From positions 161,001 to 225,000 of the forward strand of contig JAQGDQ010000258.1 of the NCBI GenBank assembly GCA_030141605.1: 64,000 nt of DNA, read 5' to 3'. The DNA is from Tubiluchus corallicola. Its lineage: Eukaryota; Priapulida; Priapulimorpha; Priapulimorphida; Tubiluchidae. Made by a program: the position numbers and the translations under genes. Below are positions 1 through 51,434 of the stretch, piece by piece. The notes below the pieces were generated by a model that saw only the letters and a program-made list of their open reading frames with translations, did no database searches and was not told the origin of the DNA. Each line of letters starts with the position of its first letter. Within the stretch, counting starts at the first letter, position 1.

Positions 1-1249
1 ATAGAAGTAAGCAAAAGCAAAGATTTAATGTTCTCATTTTATGTGACCAATAAAAGAACATTAAAGAAATATTAGAACATGATGAAAAAAGTGAGTAAGT
101 TTTAATAGGTTGGTATCCCAGCAGGAAATCTGCTTCAAAAATGACTTGTCTTTGCAAAACAATATTTATATGTAAATGTAAATCAATTCTTTAACTGATA
201 GATAGCATGAAGTATGATCGTGTTTGAAAGGGAGACGCGTTTATTTTTGTTTTTGCTTATATGCCTTTTTCTACTTTTTCACTGTTTTTCCTAAAGCACT
301 TCAGTCATTTCACAAAATTCAGAGAAAGCTTTCTTGGATTTTACCAATTTTTATCAATAATGTAGACATTGAACAGCCTTGGGTCGAATTTAACAAGTTG
401 GTATTTTTTATTATTCTTGATAAGGTGATAAGGATACATATGAGCACACAGTGTTTTCCTATGTATGAATATGCATGAAACGTCAAATTAGTACTGTATC
501 ATACAGCTTTGAGGACACATGTTTTTTTCTTTTTGAGGTTTAAAAGGATCTCGTACTGTTTATGTAATGCAGCGATGCAATGCATTGTAATCTACCACTG
601 TATATAATACAGAAAATTTTAGAATATAATGCTTGTTTTCAGTATGTGTGTGTTATTATATTGTGTTTGTTACATTACTACTATGGTTGAATGATTATGG
701 CACAAGTACCTAGCTAACTGCCTAGGATACACCTGAGAACCTCTAAGCCGAAACAGTGAACTAGTAGAGGTTTGTTAGCCATGTGTGTACACATTCCACC
801 ATTAAAGACAGACCAGAAGCTATGTTTTAAACAATTCCCTTTACGTTGACTAAAAAGTGTGACAATATAAAGAAGAAAAACAAGCCAATACATTTAGTAA
901 GTAAATTTTCTATCTTGTACATTCGAAGTTCTACGCCGTTTTCAGCTGCTTTGCTAAGTATGCTCTAGACTAGGTGTAAATGGATTATAAAACATAGCGT
1001 GTGTTAATCGATAGTCCTTTGAAGGCCAATTTCGCAACATTTTCTCTCTTTGGAGACAGCTCGTCTACACGTTCGGAAAGGTGTTTTACAGAGTAATAAG
1101 TTAAAAAAGAAGGCTGTGCTTATGGATGTCCTTTTTCTGTGTGTAACAATCCACATGTTTGAAGAAACCACTCAGTGATGCGTAAAAATCTTGTAGTTTT
1201 CTCACTAGATAGCACCACATGACCAATTTTTATTTAGCGTTAAACAGCT
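1..1249. other. Upstream region of the ERK gene
   Basis: No protein-coding exon or RNA gene recognised. The start codon at 1250 is preceded by AT-rich sequence with no clear TATA or CpG-rich promoter. A short reading frame at 224-478 has no recognisable motif and was not called. Confidence 0.5.
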
Positions 1250-25911
<24,662 letters not shown>

Positions 25912-28900
25912 ACATAGATTGTTGAGCAAAGTCATTCCATGATGTAAGGTAATTGGTAATTGAATAGAAAACTAAATGTGACTGTTGCATAGAGTCGTAC
26001 TGTGTGAAAAACAGATGACAATTTGGAGATGAGTTGCAGGCTTCTCTAATATCGTACCATGAAGAGTTAAATCATTTCACTCATTGAAATAATAACAATG
26101 ATAATGATAATTTATTTGTAAAGTGCATAATCGACAATTATTGCCATCAGATGCACTATAAAACAGGTCTACAATAAGAATGACTGCAATAACATTCAAC
26201 CATACAATAAAAATTCACTAGGCAACTAATTATACGATATAGTAAAAAATAGGCTTTAAGACTTGGCACTTTTTAAGCGTTACTGTAAAAATATAGGTTT
26301 TAAGACTTATTTTAAAATGGTTAAAATTAATAATAGAAGCTAAAATAACACAAGCTAAAAGGAAGTTTATTGCATTCACGTGGAGCTGCACTGGCAAAAG
26401 CACACTCACTGTACTGAACTCTAATTCTTTGACGATCAGTGACTGCTAGTGTAACAAATTTAGGCCTGTTCTACCAGTATGTTGAATTAACGTGTATGGA
26501 GTTGTTTTACCCGTTTCTTTGCCAGTATCGAATGGGTATAAAGGGTTTTAAAAATAAAGTATTGTTCCTGCTACATCTACATTAGTGTTGTATTGACATG
26601 GTACATTTTATTTGTTTTCATTATATTTTGATATATTCATTCAGAAACAAAGAACTAACTTTTTTGGATATCATTGTTGGCTAATGTATAAGACCTACTG
26701 TATTCGAACTGTATCTTTTCATAATATGTTTACATTTGTGTATAGTTCCTATTCAGTTGTTCTGAAATTAGGTTTTGCCAGCTAAATATTGTTAATGCAA
26801 ATGTCTGTATATGTGGTTGATTTAGAAATAATCTTAGTTCACGATGGTAGATTTTCATAACTTATTGACCATGAGCATTATCCCCCATCAGCTGAAGAGT
26901 AGTTTGATGGTCAGTGAAACTTTGCATTTTATGAGCACCTACAATCTGTTGTCTACAATAGATGTGGCATAAGACTAGTGATTGCTACATAGAAACTTGA
27001 AAGAGTAGTGAGTGATGCTTCATTAAAAACTTCATCAGCAGCTATTAATTTTGAAACACCTGAGTTGACACAAGTTCTTTTACGTGTGTGAACTTGAATT
27101 TACTTGTATTAGGTGCACTAGTAGCAGTTGTAATTTGCATTGATGTGATGCTGCCTGTTTAGAGCAAATTCGCATTGCCTTTTTTGTTGACAGAGAATAA
27201 TATGCGCATTAGCAGGTAATATTTCAGTCAGTTTATAAAACTTGTAGTATCTTTTCCAATTTTGTAAGTTCATTTAAAAAAGAAAACTTAATTTTGTCTG
27301 GTACAATGTACATAGATTTCCTAAACACCTGTTTGAAAAGCTTTTTATGTTGATAGTTATTATAACATTTGATAAAACCATTCATGGAGATGTATAAATT
27401 TTCTATCTACATTGCAACTGGTGAAAATTAATTTTCTTCATTTCATTTTCTATGTATAATTACCAGATGCATGTGCTTTAACTTTTGCTGTATTTAATCA
27501 GTATTCTTTGTTAAATTCTTGCTACAGACTTATTTGTTAGTAATATGGGAGACCTTTATATTTACAACATTCTCAACATCATGATAAGCAAAAAATTTGA
27601 TATTTGTCCGGTGAGGTTATTATTTTTCTGACTTAAGTTATATTTATGACTATTTATAGCGTACATTATTATATTTATGGTTAATTTTCTCCATTTACTT
27701 TTTCAGTCTTTCTGGTATCACCATCATTACTGACTGATATTGTACAAGTACTTGTACTTCTACAGTTGTGTAATAATTGTAATATAGTTTGCAGATACTT
27801 TAATTAAATTATAAATGTCTCATCAAGTAAGGAATGTCTTGCCGTACATTGTTTGACTCAGTTATCTTTGCAACAGTTTAATAAATAGTATAGTTTATCA
27901 GTATAGTTGTCTCCCTAGTTAGAGCTTCACATTGAAGGCTAATTTTTAAGATTATTTCTTGTTGTTGTACACAATATTAACATCATCTGACTAGATACCG
28001 ATGACTCACAAATCTTTGAAAAACTGCTTATGTAATGTGGTTTGGCACCTTGTTGATAGTCAAATCATATGGCTGCAAGATTTGCAATTGTTATTTTAAT
28101 GTTGCCTACATCTTGCTAATGGAAGACCTTGAATCAGTATAAATTATTTTAATAAGTGAGTTGTGTGACTTATTGGCTAGTTATATATTTTTCAGCAATT
28201 ATGTGTTTTAATGTTGATGTTATCAGCATAACTGTTCACATTTGGCAGTATGAGTGGCTGCTAGTAGTATTATACTAAAACTGTATGGCAGCTGGTTATA
28301 GAAACTGCGATGATTACTTTCATTCACATTGTGCAACATGGAATTGTGAGATTTCCTTACTATCTGTGCTTGCTGCATCTTGTTACAACCTTATGCTTGT
28401 TGACTAATAACAATTGTCGTATTCATAATACTATGTTCTACTCTCTAGTGTTGTATTTTGTAGTTCATTTGAGATTTTTCATTAAGAGTAGTTAAAAGAT
28501 CCAGTAATGCACATTCTTCCAAAACATTACATAATTATTGTGAGCATATATTATGTATTACTGATTTAGAAAATTATTTGTTGTTTTCATTGAAAATGTG
28601 CTTAGCAAGATACATTCATTATGCGTTTTACACATTCTTGGTGAGGTCGCTGCAAACTATCCTGATAGATGACGTAAGTGATAAGCCCGCAACTGTTTAT
28701 TACTAAGAAACGAAATGAATTTATGAGCAGTGTTTTCTAACAGTAAATTGCTCTTGCCTTGTTGCTGGCTCCATCTATTGATAATTCATGGAAGCCACTT
28801 GATGTAGACTGTGGACGGATGATGATGATGAAATGAAATGTTTTTGTGTATGAAGAAACAGAAAAAATATAAAAAATTGTTACTCTACGTTTAACAGCAA

Positions 28901-30677
28901 TCATAGCCGTATTATCAGTAAGTGCATCATGTGCAGTTTCTTATATAAATGTACATCCAACTTATTTCATCCTCTAGTTTTGCTTTGAAAGAAATCACTT
29001 TATCCTTTAAGGGCTATAATAATCTTTTTATGTTAATCGTAAATTAGGTTAATCAGACATTTCTTATCATATGTGTTTCAGTTATGTCAATGTCTTAGTG
29101 TACTTGCGTGACGTGTCTATTACTTTATAATTATATTTTTAAATATCTAGTTTAGTAGAAATTTGGTGTCTTAGATCCTTTTTACTTATATTAAGAATTC
29201 TTTCCTTGGAACTATCTCAGGTAACAGATTTCATAAATTTCGGACTTATATGGATTAAGTTTGAAAATAGCGTACATTCTTCGTTTGTGTCTAACGCTAG
29301 TTATATGCAAATTATTTTAGAGATATCGCCCACCTTTGGCACCCATTTCACCAAGTTGTGTAAGAATTGCGGTAGTGTCTGCACACTGTAAAACCAAGAG
29401 TGCTGTAATGATATGTTAACGAGGAAACGAATCAAGAAATTTGGTCTATTTCAGAAAAATACTTATGATGTTTAAAAATTTTCTAATCTGTTCGTTATGA
29501 TGTATGAAATGATTGTATGCTGATGGAAAGGTACAGAATTGTGTGAAGATTATCAATGAAAATAGCAATAACAAGAGCGTACCCTTATAATAGCCATGAT
29601 GAAAGCGTTAATATTATTGTATAAATGACTATTATTATTCTGAGGATGTACCAGTAAGATGTTTGATAGAAGTATACTTACTGCTGGAGACAGTATGTGA
29701 TTATAGTCTTCTTATACTTCTGTTAAAAGTTATGTAAACTCATAATGATAAAACACAAAAGTTATTTCAACATTTCAAGTATGAACTATGTATTAAAACA
29801 ATGTTGTTGTAACGCGTTAACTTAAAATGTAATAAATTAGTATTGCGTTAGTGTAACTGTCAACATGAAAGCAACGTTATGATATTCATCTAAACAAATA
29901 GCTGATTAGTGCATAAATGTCTAGTTTTCATGTGGGCTGATACGACGCTTGTTCAGCCAGTAATTAACAATATTCGTTATTAGCAATCGTAGAAGATTAA
30001 ATAGAAAGGACACGCTTGTAAGAAACTACGTTAATGCACCTCGGAAAGTATCTTTACTGCGCCGTTTAGTGTCCTTGTTCATTATTTTTATATGAATTAA
30101 AAACTTTATTATTGTTTCCTTTTTTGAGTATACCTAATTTTAACACTCAGTCTTGTTAATTATTAAATAAATTGTCTGTAACGTAATCAGAAAAGTTCTG
30201 TAATTTTCTATGCGGCAAGAATACCCTATTTATAATAGTTAATGTTATAATAATAATTATTATTAACAGTTTGACATCAGTTTGAAATACATGTATTGAT
30301 AATCACTGCAGAACTGAAAATAATTTTGCTAGACACAAATAGTAAATGCAATATTGCTACTTCATTGTCAAAATATTGCAAAGCAATGTCAATTCAACAG
30401 AAACATTTAAAATAATATTACTACTACAAGCCAAATAATTATTTAATGAATATTGTTGCACAAAATAACTTGGCTCTAACACACAAAAGCAAGACATACA
30501 ACCTATTTTGTTTTTTGTAAATCATCTCGTCTACCACGTGTCACGCATTTATTATACTGCTACATGATAACAAAACTTAGCATCTTATTTGGTAGGCGCT
30601 CGCCTATTCGCCTGATGAAACAATGTTTTCCTGTCTTCAAAGATGGCTTTTTAAACAGTTTCTAATACATTGGTGGT
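25912..30677. other. Intergenic region between the ERK and SDR1 genes (convergent)
   Basis: The two genes converge here. Candidate poly(A) signals are AATAAA at 26206 for ERK and, on the minus strand, at 30548-30553 for SDR1. At 26090-26560 there is a stretch with tttatttgtaaagtgcata and tggagctgcactggcaaaag, resembling the decayed end of a LINE. Otherwise nothing recognised. Confidence 0.45.
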
Positions 30678-44255
<13,578 letters not shown>

Positions 44256-45899
44256 CTCTGTACGTTTTCTACATCTTATACATGCAGTGACGGGTATACC
44301 AACAATGCAGCAAAGTTTGTTGCTTGACACAGATGAAGACGTTGAATTGGCGACACAATAAGTTTTGCTTGCTAGCTCTTGTATTACATTCTGGGCTTCT
44401 GCGGTAACTCACTGGGTTATTTTGAGACTTGTAATAGCGTCGACAGTCATTAACTATAACCGATTCAGAAGCACAGTCAGTATAGAGCTGTGGGTAAAAT
44501 AAGCGCATGCGAATTGGACTTGTTCAACAGCGCCACACAAGTTTTATAACTAAACTAAATTGATCATATCTATGGAAGTATACCACTAGAATAATTTTCG
44601 ATAAAAAAGTCCTATCAGTAAAATATCGTGAAAGACATGTACATGAATGCCCCGCTTATGAAAGCTGAATTATTCAAGCAGAGAATCTGCCATTAATCAA
44701 CTTTTATTCGACATGATTCTGATTCTGCAATAGTAAATGTAACTGATGCCTCTAATGCAAGTACTACATTGAAAAAGAAACAAGGCCAGTGTTCCAGGTC
44801 ATCTCAAAGGAAAACATTTTATAAGGACAACATTTTTTAATAATGTCGATATTATAAGAAAACAAGGGAATCGCTCACTGATGTTTCAGATACCCGTAGA
44901 AACATCAAAAATTTTAGCTCATATCCTTGGATTTTTCCAAAGATACAGCAGTTTTAAAATAAGAAGTCAAAAAGTAAATGTCAGAAAATATTTCGTATGT
45001 CAATATTGCTAAAATTTACTGCTCTGTGTCCACCACTTTCAATGCAAACTAGTCCCCAAAAAAGTGATAGTTTTTCACTTCTTTAATGGATATTTGATCC
45101 CAGTACTTAAGTTTTGTCTTTAGTTCCTCTGCATCAAACAACTCTGTACATCTATTCTGCATTTTCTCTATAAGGGAATCCCAGATGCCGTAGTCCAGAA
45201 GAATAAGTCCAATTTTTTTGAAAACAAATCTTAATCAGTGCTCTCTCAGTTGTGGTGGTGATCATGATGTAAACCTGGTTGATTTTTTATTTTTTTGCTG
45301 GCATATATTGAGTGCTTTATATACGTCAACGCGGCTGTTTTTCATCCGATGTTTTAAAAAGCCATTGGTTTTGGCATTTAAATTTTCAATATGCAAAAGT
45401 TTTGCGGTGCGTGCAAAGGTGAAATCAACTGTGCAAAAAGTAAAATGAACTACGCAAGAGAACATTATGTTCTAGGTGATGTTCAAATGTCATTTAATTA
45501 CACGAGTTTCTCCTTGTTTTCTTATAAAGGTGACTTCCGCGCTTGTTTTAAATGTCAGTTGTAATACGAAAATTTGATTCTACGGATTTAGTGATTCTAC
45601 TGATCTACTGAAGACCACTGATTTAGTTATCTCTACATACCGTAATACTTATGGAAACGGCGTAAATGACGCCTGCATATTGCTTATGTTGTTTTACTGT
45701 TATGATGTTGTGGTCAGTTTTTAGATTAATTTTTAGATTAGATAACCATATGCATATGCCGTAAAACGTAAAACGCAAAATAAAAATATCTATAATAACT
45801 ATAAGTACACTAAAAATAATACTGAAATTACTATACACAAAAATAACAAGTTCGACTCGAACTATTGGTCGAGTCATTCGCTTAAGATCGCTCGTTAGA

Positions 45900-46420
45900 A
45901 ATGACTACCTTGCGGCCATCTTGAACTTGAGATAGCAATTAGAAAATCCGACATTGTCAGTTGATACAGAATTCGTTCTAGTACATTTTTGCAGAGTTTC
46001 ATGACGATCAATTGCGAATTGGTTGAATAAAAGTGATATTATTTCTGCCATCTAGAATTCAGATATCAGACCCGACCAATCGATGCAGAGCTTGTTCTAC
46101 TATATTCTTTTGAACTTTCATGATTCATTGCGAATTGTTGGGTGCTTTTTTTCAGAAATAATGCTATCTTGAAAACCCGTCTTGAATTCAAAATGGCGGA
46201 TCAAAAATCAGATTCTATCAGAATTCCTTTGGTATATTCGCATAAATTTCCTTGATGCTTCATTGTGAAGTGGCCGAGCTTTAGGCTCTCTTTGGAAGCT
46301 GGCAAAAACCAAAATTCAGCGATCTTGGATTCAGAATGGCAGATCGAAAATCAGACACCATCAATCCATGCAGAATCAGTGCTAGTATATTCGTATGAAG
46401 TTTCATGACGATCCATTACT
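45900..46420 (+). repeat. Diverged tandem repeat with a 105-160-bp period
   Basis: Four units share a core like tagtatattcgtatgaagtt followed by tcatgacgatccattgcgaa (near 45990, 46094, 46218 and 46380). The region is bracketed by ttggtcgagtc (about 45863) and an inverted gtctcgaccaa (about 46509), which could be element ends. Confidence 0.6.
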
Positions 46421-47349
46421 AAAACCAAGGAGCCTTAGAATTTTTTTCAAAACGGTCATACCCAACAAGAACAAGAAGAACATCCAGATGAGTAGTGACT
46501 TGGGTCGAGTCTCGACCAAAAATAAAAGCATTTGAGCCACACAAGCACGTCGTGTAATTAAATGTGTTCGGATTTTAAAAAATAAATTAAAAATAAACAT
46601 CTGAATTCACACAGACTCTAAAAATTTATTAACAGAACTTTAATCCTCTGCCTTAGACTACAGTAGTATTTTCTTTTCCAGTGCAAAAAATCAAGGTTAA
46701 CACACAATGTCGTACTAAATGGTTTACGAATGCTTTATAATAAGTAACTCTTAGTGAATTTAACACTTCAATACCGAAATTGTTCCAAACTGAGAAGTTA
46801 TAGTAATATGTACAACAATAACTTTTAAGTAAATTAACTTATATTAAACAAACAGGGCGATAATGTCCTATTGAGTGAGTTTATACGAATATAAAAGCAT
46901 TGTGCAAAACAGATATTGTGGAGGAAATATGTGGTGGCTAACATGACTTTTATAAAGTCCATAAAATTGCTCTAAATCACAAAGTTTATTTTCTCACTTG
47001 CATAAAGAGCAATGTGTTTTGCATTAACTTTAGGTTTTCTTAATAGAATTTTGACATTTTTCTTGTTCCTCGTTTTTTGCCTTTTTACATATAACATATA
47101 ATAACAATTTATTGGATATTAAAATGCATTAAGAATAAAACGGACAAATGCATTTTACATACATAAATCCTAACACATAAGCATTACGCCCAAAAACCAG
47201 TACCCTAAGTCAATATTGAATTTTTAATTAATTAAAAAGATTTCTTTGTAAAAATAAGTTTTAAAAAGGATTTGAACTTTTCAACATTAGTCATTTTACG
47301 TGCATAAATTAGTAAATCATTTCATAATTTGGGTGCTGCTACGCAAAAA

Positions 47350-47865
47350 TTATGCGATCCATATGTGTGAATAGATTATTATCCATATGTGAATAGAGTG
47401 CAACAAGTGTCGATAAACTAATTGATCTAAGATTACGATTGAGCACGTATGGCTTAAAAAATCATGTATATAGGATGACGCGAAATCATTAAGAGCTTTG
47501 AATATTAACAAGAGAATTTTATGTTTTATTCTGAAAGAAACGGGCAACCAGTGCAATTTCAAGAGAACAGGGGTTATGCAATCATATTTACGAGTGCCTG
47601 TAATAATTCAAGCCGCTGTGTTGTGTACATGTTGCAGTTTATCAATCTGATACTGAGGAATACCAAAAAGTGTGCTATTACAATAGTCTAATCTAGAACT
47701 GATAAATGCGTGGATAAGAATTTCAGTGGGTGATTTCGATAGACAATGACTAATTTTAGAAATATTCCTTAAATAGAAATATGAAGTTTTGCACGCATTA
47801 ATATGGGTAGACATGGTTGTATGACTACCTAAAATGACTCCAAGATTTTTCACTGAATCGGACAC
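47350..47865 (-). pseudogene. LINE reverse-transcriptase C-terminal fragment
   Basis: Minus-strand frames contain VKNLGVILGSHTTMSTHI, AFISSRLDYCNSTLFGIP, QIDKLQHVHNTAA and then LHWLPVSFRIKHKILLLIFK. These are the conserved end of CR1/L2/Jockey-type reverse transcriptases. Stops and gaps interrupt it. Confidence 0.85.
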
Positions 47866-48131
47866 TGATTAGATCAGTGCTCACAAGGGCAGATGACTGT
47901 TTAACTTTTGATAATTGGTTTTTACTTTCAAAAATTATAAAATCAGTTTTGTCATCAAAAAGCTTAATATATGTGAGGCGTGCAACTAACTGACAACACG
48001 AATCTCATAATTTTCAACTGGCTCGAACTAAAATCTGATATCGTGACAATTAAACAAATTTTAATAATATTACGCGCAATTTATTTTTTTCTGCTGTCTG
48101 TTGTGGTATTTCAAGTGCAGGATTCAGTCGT

Positions 48132-51100
48132 TCACTTGAAGACTTTCATGTTGATCAGCTCCTCAGTTTTAACACAAAGTTTATGCGCCAACTCGTCATT
48201 TAGGCGTATGTCCTCGAGAGTACAGTCTCTCAAATAACTGAAAAACAAAATTGTTTCAATGTACATCGTCTATGTGGTGATTCTATTCGTTAACCAAGTA
48301 ATACATTGTAATTATTTGGCTGAAAAATATGTACAAGTTGAAATTCTTGAGTTATGTAACGTCTGTAATATAAAATTTAAAGACAAAAGCTTGTTTCACA
48401 TGCAAGTGTTACTTAATGGTTAATGCTACTAAACCTTAAGGAGATCATCAAAGTTGAAAAGAAATCTACAACGGGTTGTTTTTAGATGACTGAACTTAAG
48501 GTGTAGGACATGGTGACAATATAAGTCGTTGTTGTGTTGGTTTTTAAATTTGTGTCGTTCAGCGCCTTAGAGGGTAATTTTCAGGAACAGCGGGAGTTAC
48601 TGCGGATTCCGAAGAACGACCAGAAAATTTCGCAGGAAAGGCGCATAACAGTGACATAACAGTAATTACACATTAGCAATCATTTGTTCATCATGTCTTC
48701 ATGTATGACATCTTCATCAATATAGTATAATGCGTACATACCACCCTGAATATTTTTCAATATCGTAGTTGAGGGAACAGTACATAACAGTCTGGGCTCC
48801 AATCTTAGGTGATCGGAAAAACATTTTGGCACAGAATCGATGAATAACTCCAAATACTCCAGGAAAATTTCTATTTAATCTTGTAGATACCCAGCCTGAA
48901 TGGAAACAAATTCAACACGATTGTGCAAACACTTGGCCTAGTAGTATAGGGCGTCTGCCTTGTAAGTAGATGGTCCAACTTTTTTTCACATTTCCTATCG
49001 TTCAAGTTCGGAATAAAAATCTGATCAATTGTTGGTTTGTTCCGTCATTAATAATAATCTTGATATGTATAAAGTTACTAAAATTACTGACAGTGCATAA
49101 AATTTTTAAATATAAAATATACATATAATACAAAATATATAAAATATATAGTATTTTGAATTTGATCGCGTATTTTCATATTCAAATTCAAAATACTATG
49201 TATTTTATATGTTTTGTATTATATGTATATTTTATATTCAAAAATTGCATGTACTGTCAGTAATTTTAGTCACAATTATCAAGTACCAATTCATTTTTCT
49301 TGTCATAATCTTCTCTACATTTAACTTTTTTCTGTACTAAACATACCTTCTAATTTTTTCATAAAACATTTAAATAAAATAAATAAATAGATAAATAAAT
49401 AAACAAATAAAAATCAAATTAAAAGCATTTTACATGTACGTCGTACGATTTACGTACCATCTTAGGTTCCTGAATATGTTCAGGTGATCAAAAACTAATT
49501 TTACTCAAGAAAAATCGAAATCCTTTTTTTGTTTGTCGGTAAAACTAATCTCTCCTTTTGTCTATAGCCGATTATCTGTTCGTATTTGTCTTCTTCGTTT
49601 ACCAGGAGAAAGATTGGGAAGGTATGAACAACTTTAAATGTTTATTAACCTCTTCATTTATCATTTAAACTAACCTGAGCTCCTTTTGCACTGTTTTTAT
49701 CTTTTATATAACTATAGTTTTATATTCCGCATCTCTTATTTATTTTATATAGTACTACATGTATTAATTTAAACCTCAAAAAATTTATTTACCTGGATCA
49801 GCTGCGTAACAAGAGATTGTGCCTTCAGCATGCTTCGCCAGTTCGTGGGTCCACAACGTTATTGCTAACTTTGAGTCAGCATAAGCTTGTAGCATGTCAT
49901 ACGGCTCCGCTTTCTCATAGCCTAGACTTTCTGGTTCGAGACGACCTGAAGAAGATAAAAGTAGATAAAAATCACAGTTACTAAAGTCTCTCAAAATTCG
50001 GTTATTTAAGGGAGAAACAAGAACACTTGACTGAATAAGAGGCGGTGTGGAAAAAAGCGTCGTCAGCTGACAGTATCCAAAATTCCAGAACTCTAGTGGT
50101 AACTGGTATTGCTCCACAAGATATAGTTGTATAGTTGTTGTCTTCTCAGATTTGCCTTCTAAAATCCTGCTTATACACGACCATAATAAACTTATTAACC
50201 CTTTGTATCCAATGAAGTTACGCATTCACAATTAATTTAATTTTGATATCAAACATAAAAAACAAAAAATGTGAAAAAGTTGGAATGCAAACTGGATTTG
50301 AACCTTATGAATGCGATATAGACACATTAAAGATCTCAAATTCAAATCCAGGCTCTATTCCAACTTTTTCAAATTTCCTTTTTTTCAAGTTTAGTGTAAA
50401 ATATTTAATTATTTGAAAGTTATGGGTGGCTGGTAACATCATTTTTAATATTCTTCATAATACGATTAAACACTTTCTTTTGTATCTAAGTTTTTTACTA
50501 ATCCTTTTTTAATTTCTTTATATGTAGTTGGCATTCTGCAGTCATTATCTAGTACTATATTGCTAAGTATACAATGTGCTTGATTGTAGCGGTACCAAAC
50601 TCTATCTAATTATCAATGATTATTCTCTATGATTAGGCACTAAACCCCTAGCGGCGACGTAGTGACGCTCTGATTTTCGCAAATCTTCTCTCATCGAGAG
50701 TGATGGGGAGGTGAAACTATACAGAAAGCGTTGTCACGGCAATCGCCTACCCATTCATTTTCTATCCAGGCCCAGCATTTCTTTACTCCTAAAACTGACT
50801 TGACAATAACAAAATTGCCAAAGCCACATCGTGAAACGTATACAGTTGAGTGCCAGTATTGCATACCTTGTTGCCACATATCAGAAGTCAAATTGACCAG
50901 TCTACTCAGTGAAGACTTCTCGAGCATAGGCAGCATGAGTTTAGTTAAATAAAAAGGTCCAATATAGTTAACGCACATGACGTGATCCAATCCATCTTCT
51001 GTAGTTTTCTTTTGATCTATGACACCTGTTATAGAGCTAATAAAGTCAATCATTTGTGATATCTACTCTTTATGATCGTGCAGTACATGGTAATGAAAAA

Positions 51101-51349
51101 AAGAAAGATGATGGTGCAGTACTACAACTACCACATTATTTCTAGAAAACCAAAAAGGATGCATTCGTAGCTAATATGAATATTATATTATCCAAAATAT
51201 AATACGCAAAACCAAATCTCAAATATCAAGCTGTGCGTCGTGTACTTCATTTATTTGCAAATGAAGGCATTATCATTATTATTACTATACATATATAAAT
51301 AGATAGATGGATGGATGGATGGATGGATGGATGGATGGATGGATAGATG

Positions 51350-51434
<85 letters not shown>

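Larger units (their letters stand above)
44256..48131. other. Region between SDR1 start and SDR2 end
   Basis: Contains an unassigned open stretch (45049-45234, minus), a diverged tandem repeat (about 45900-46420) and a LINE fragment (47350-47865, minus). A minus-strand AATAAA at 48080-48085 is a good poly(A) candidate for SDR2. No promoter motif for SDR1 stands out. Confidence 0.5.

Noticed and set aside
48932-48985. Functional tRNA-Thr gene
   Set aside because: The anticodon arm is good but the T-arm and acceptor stem are missing.
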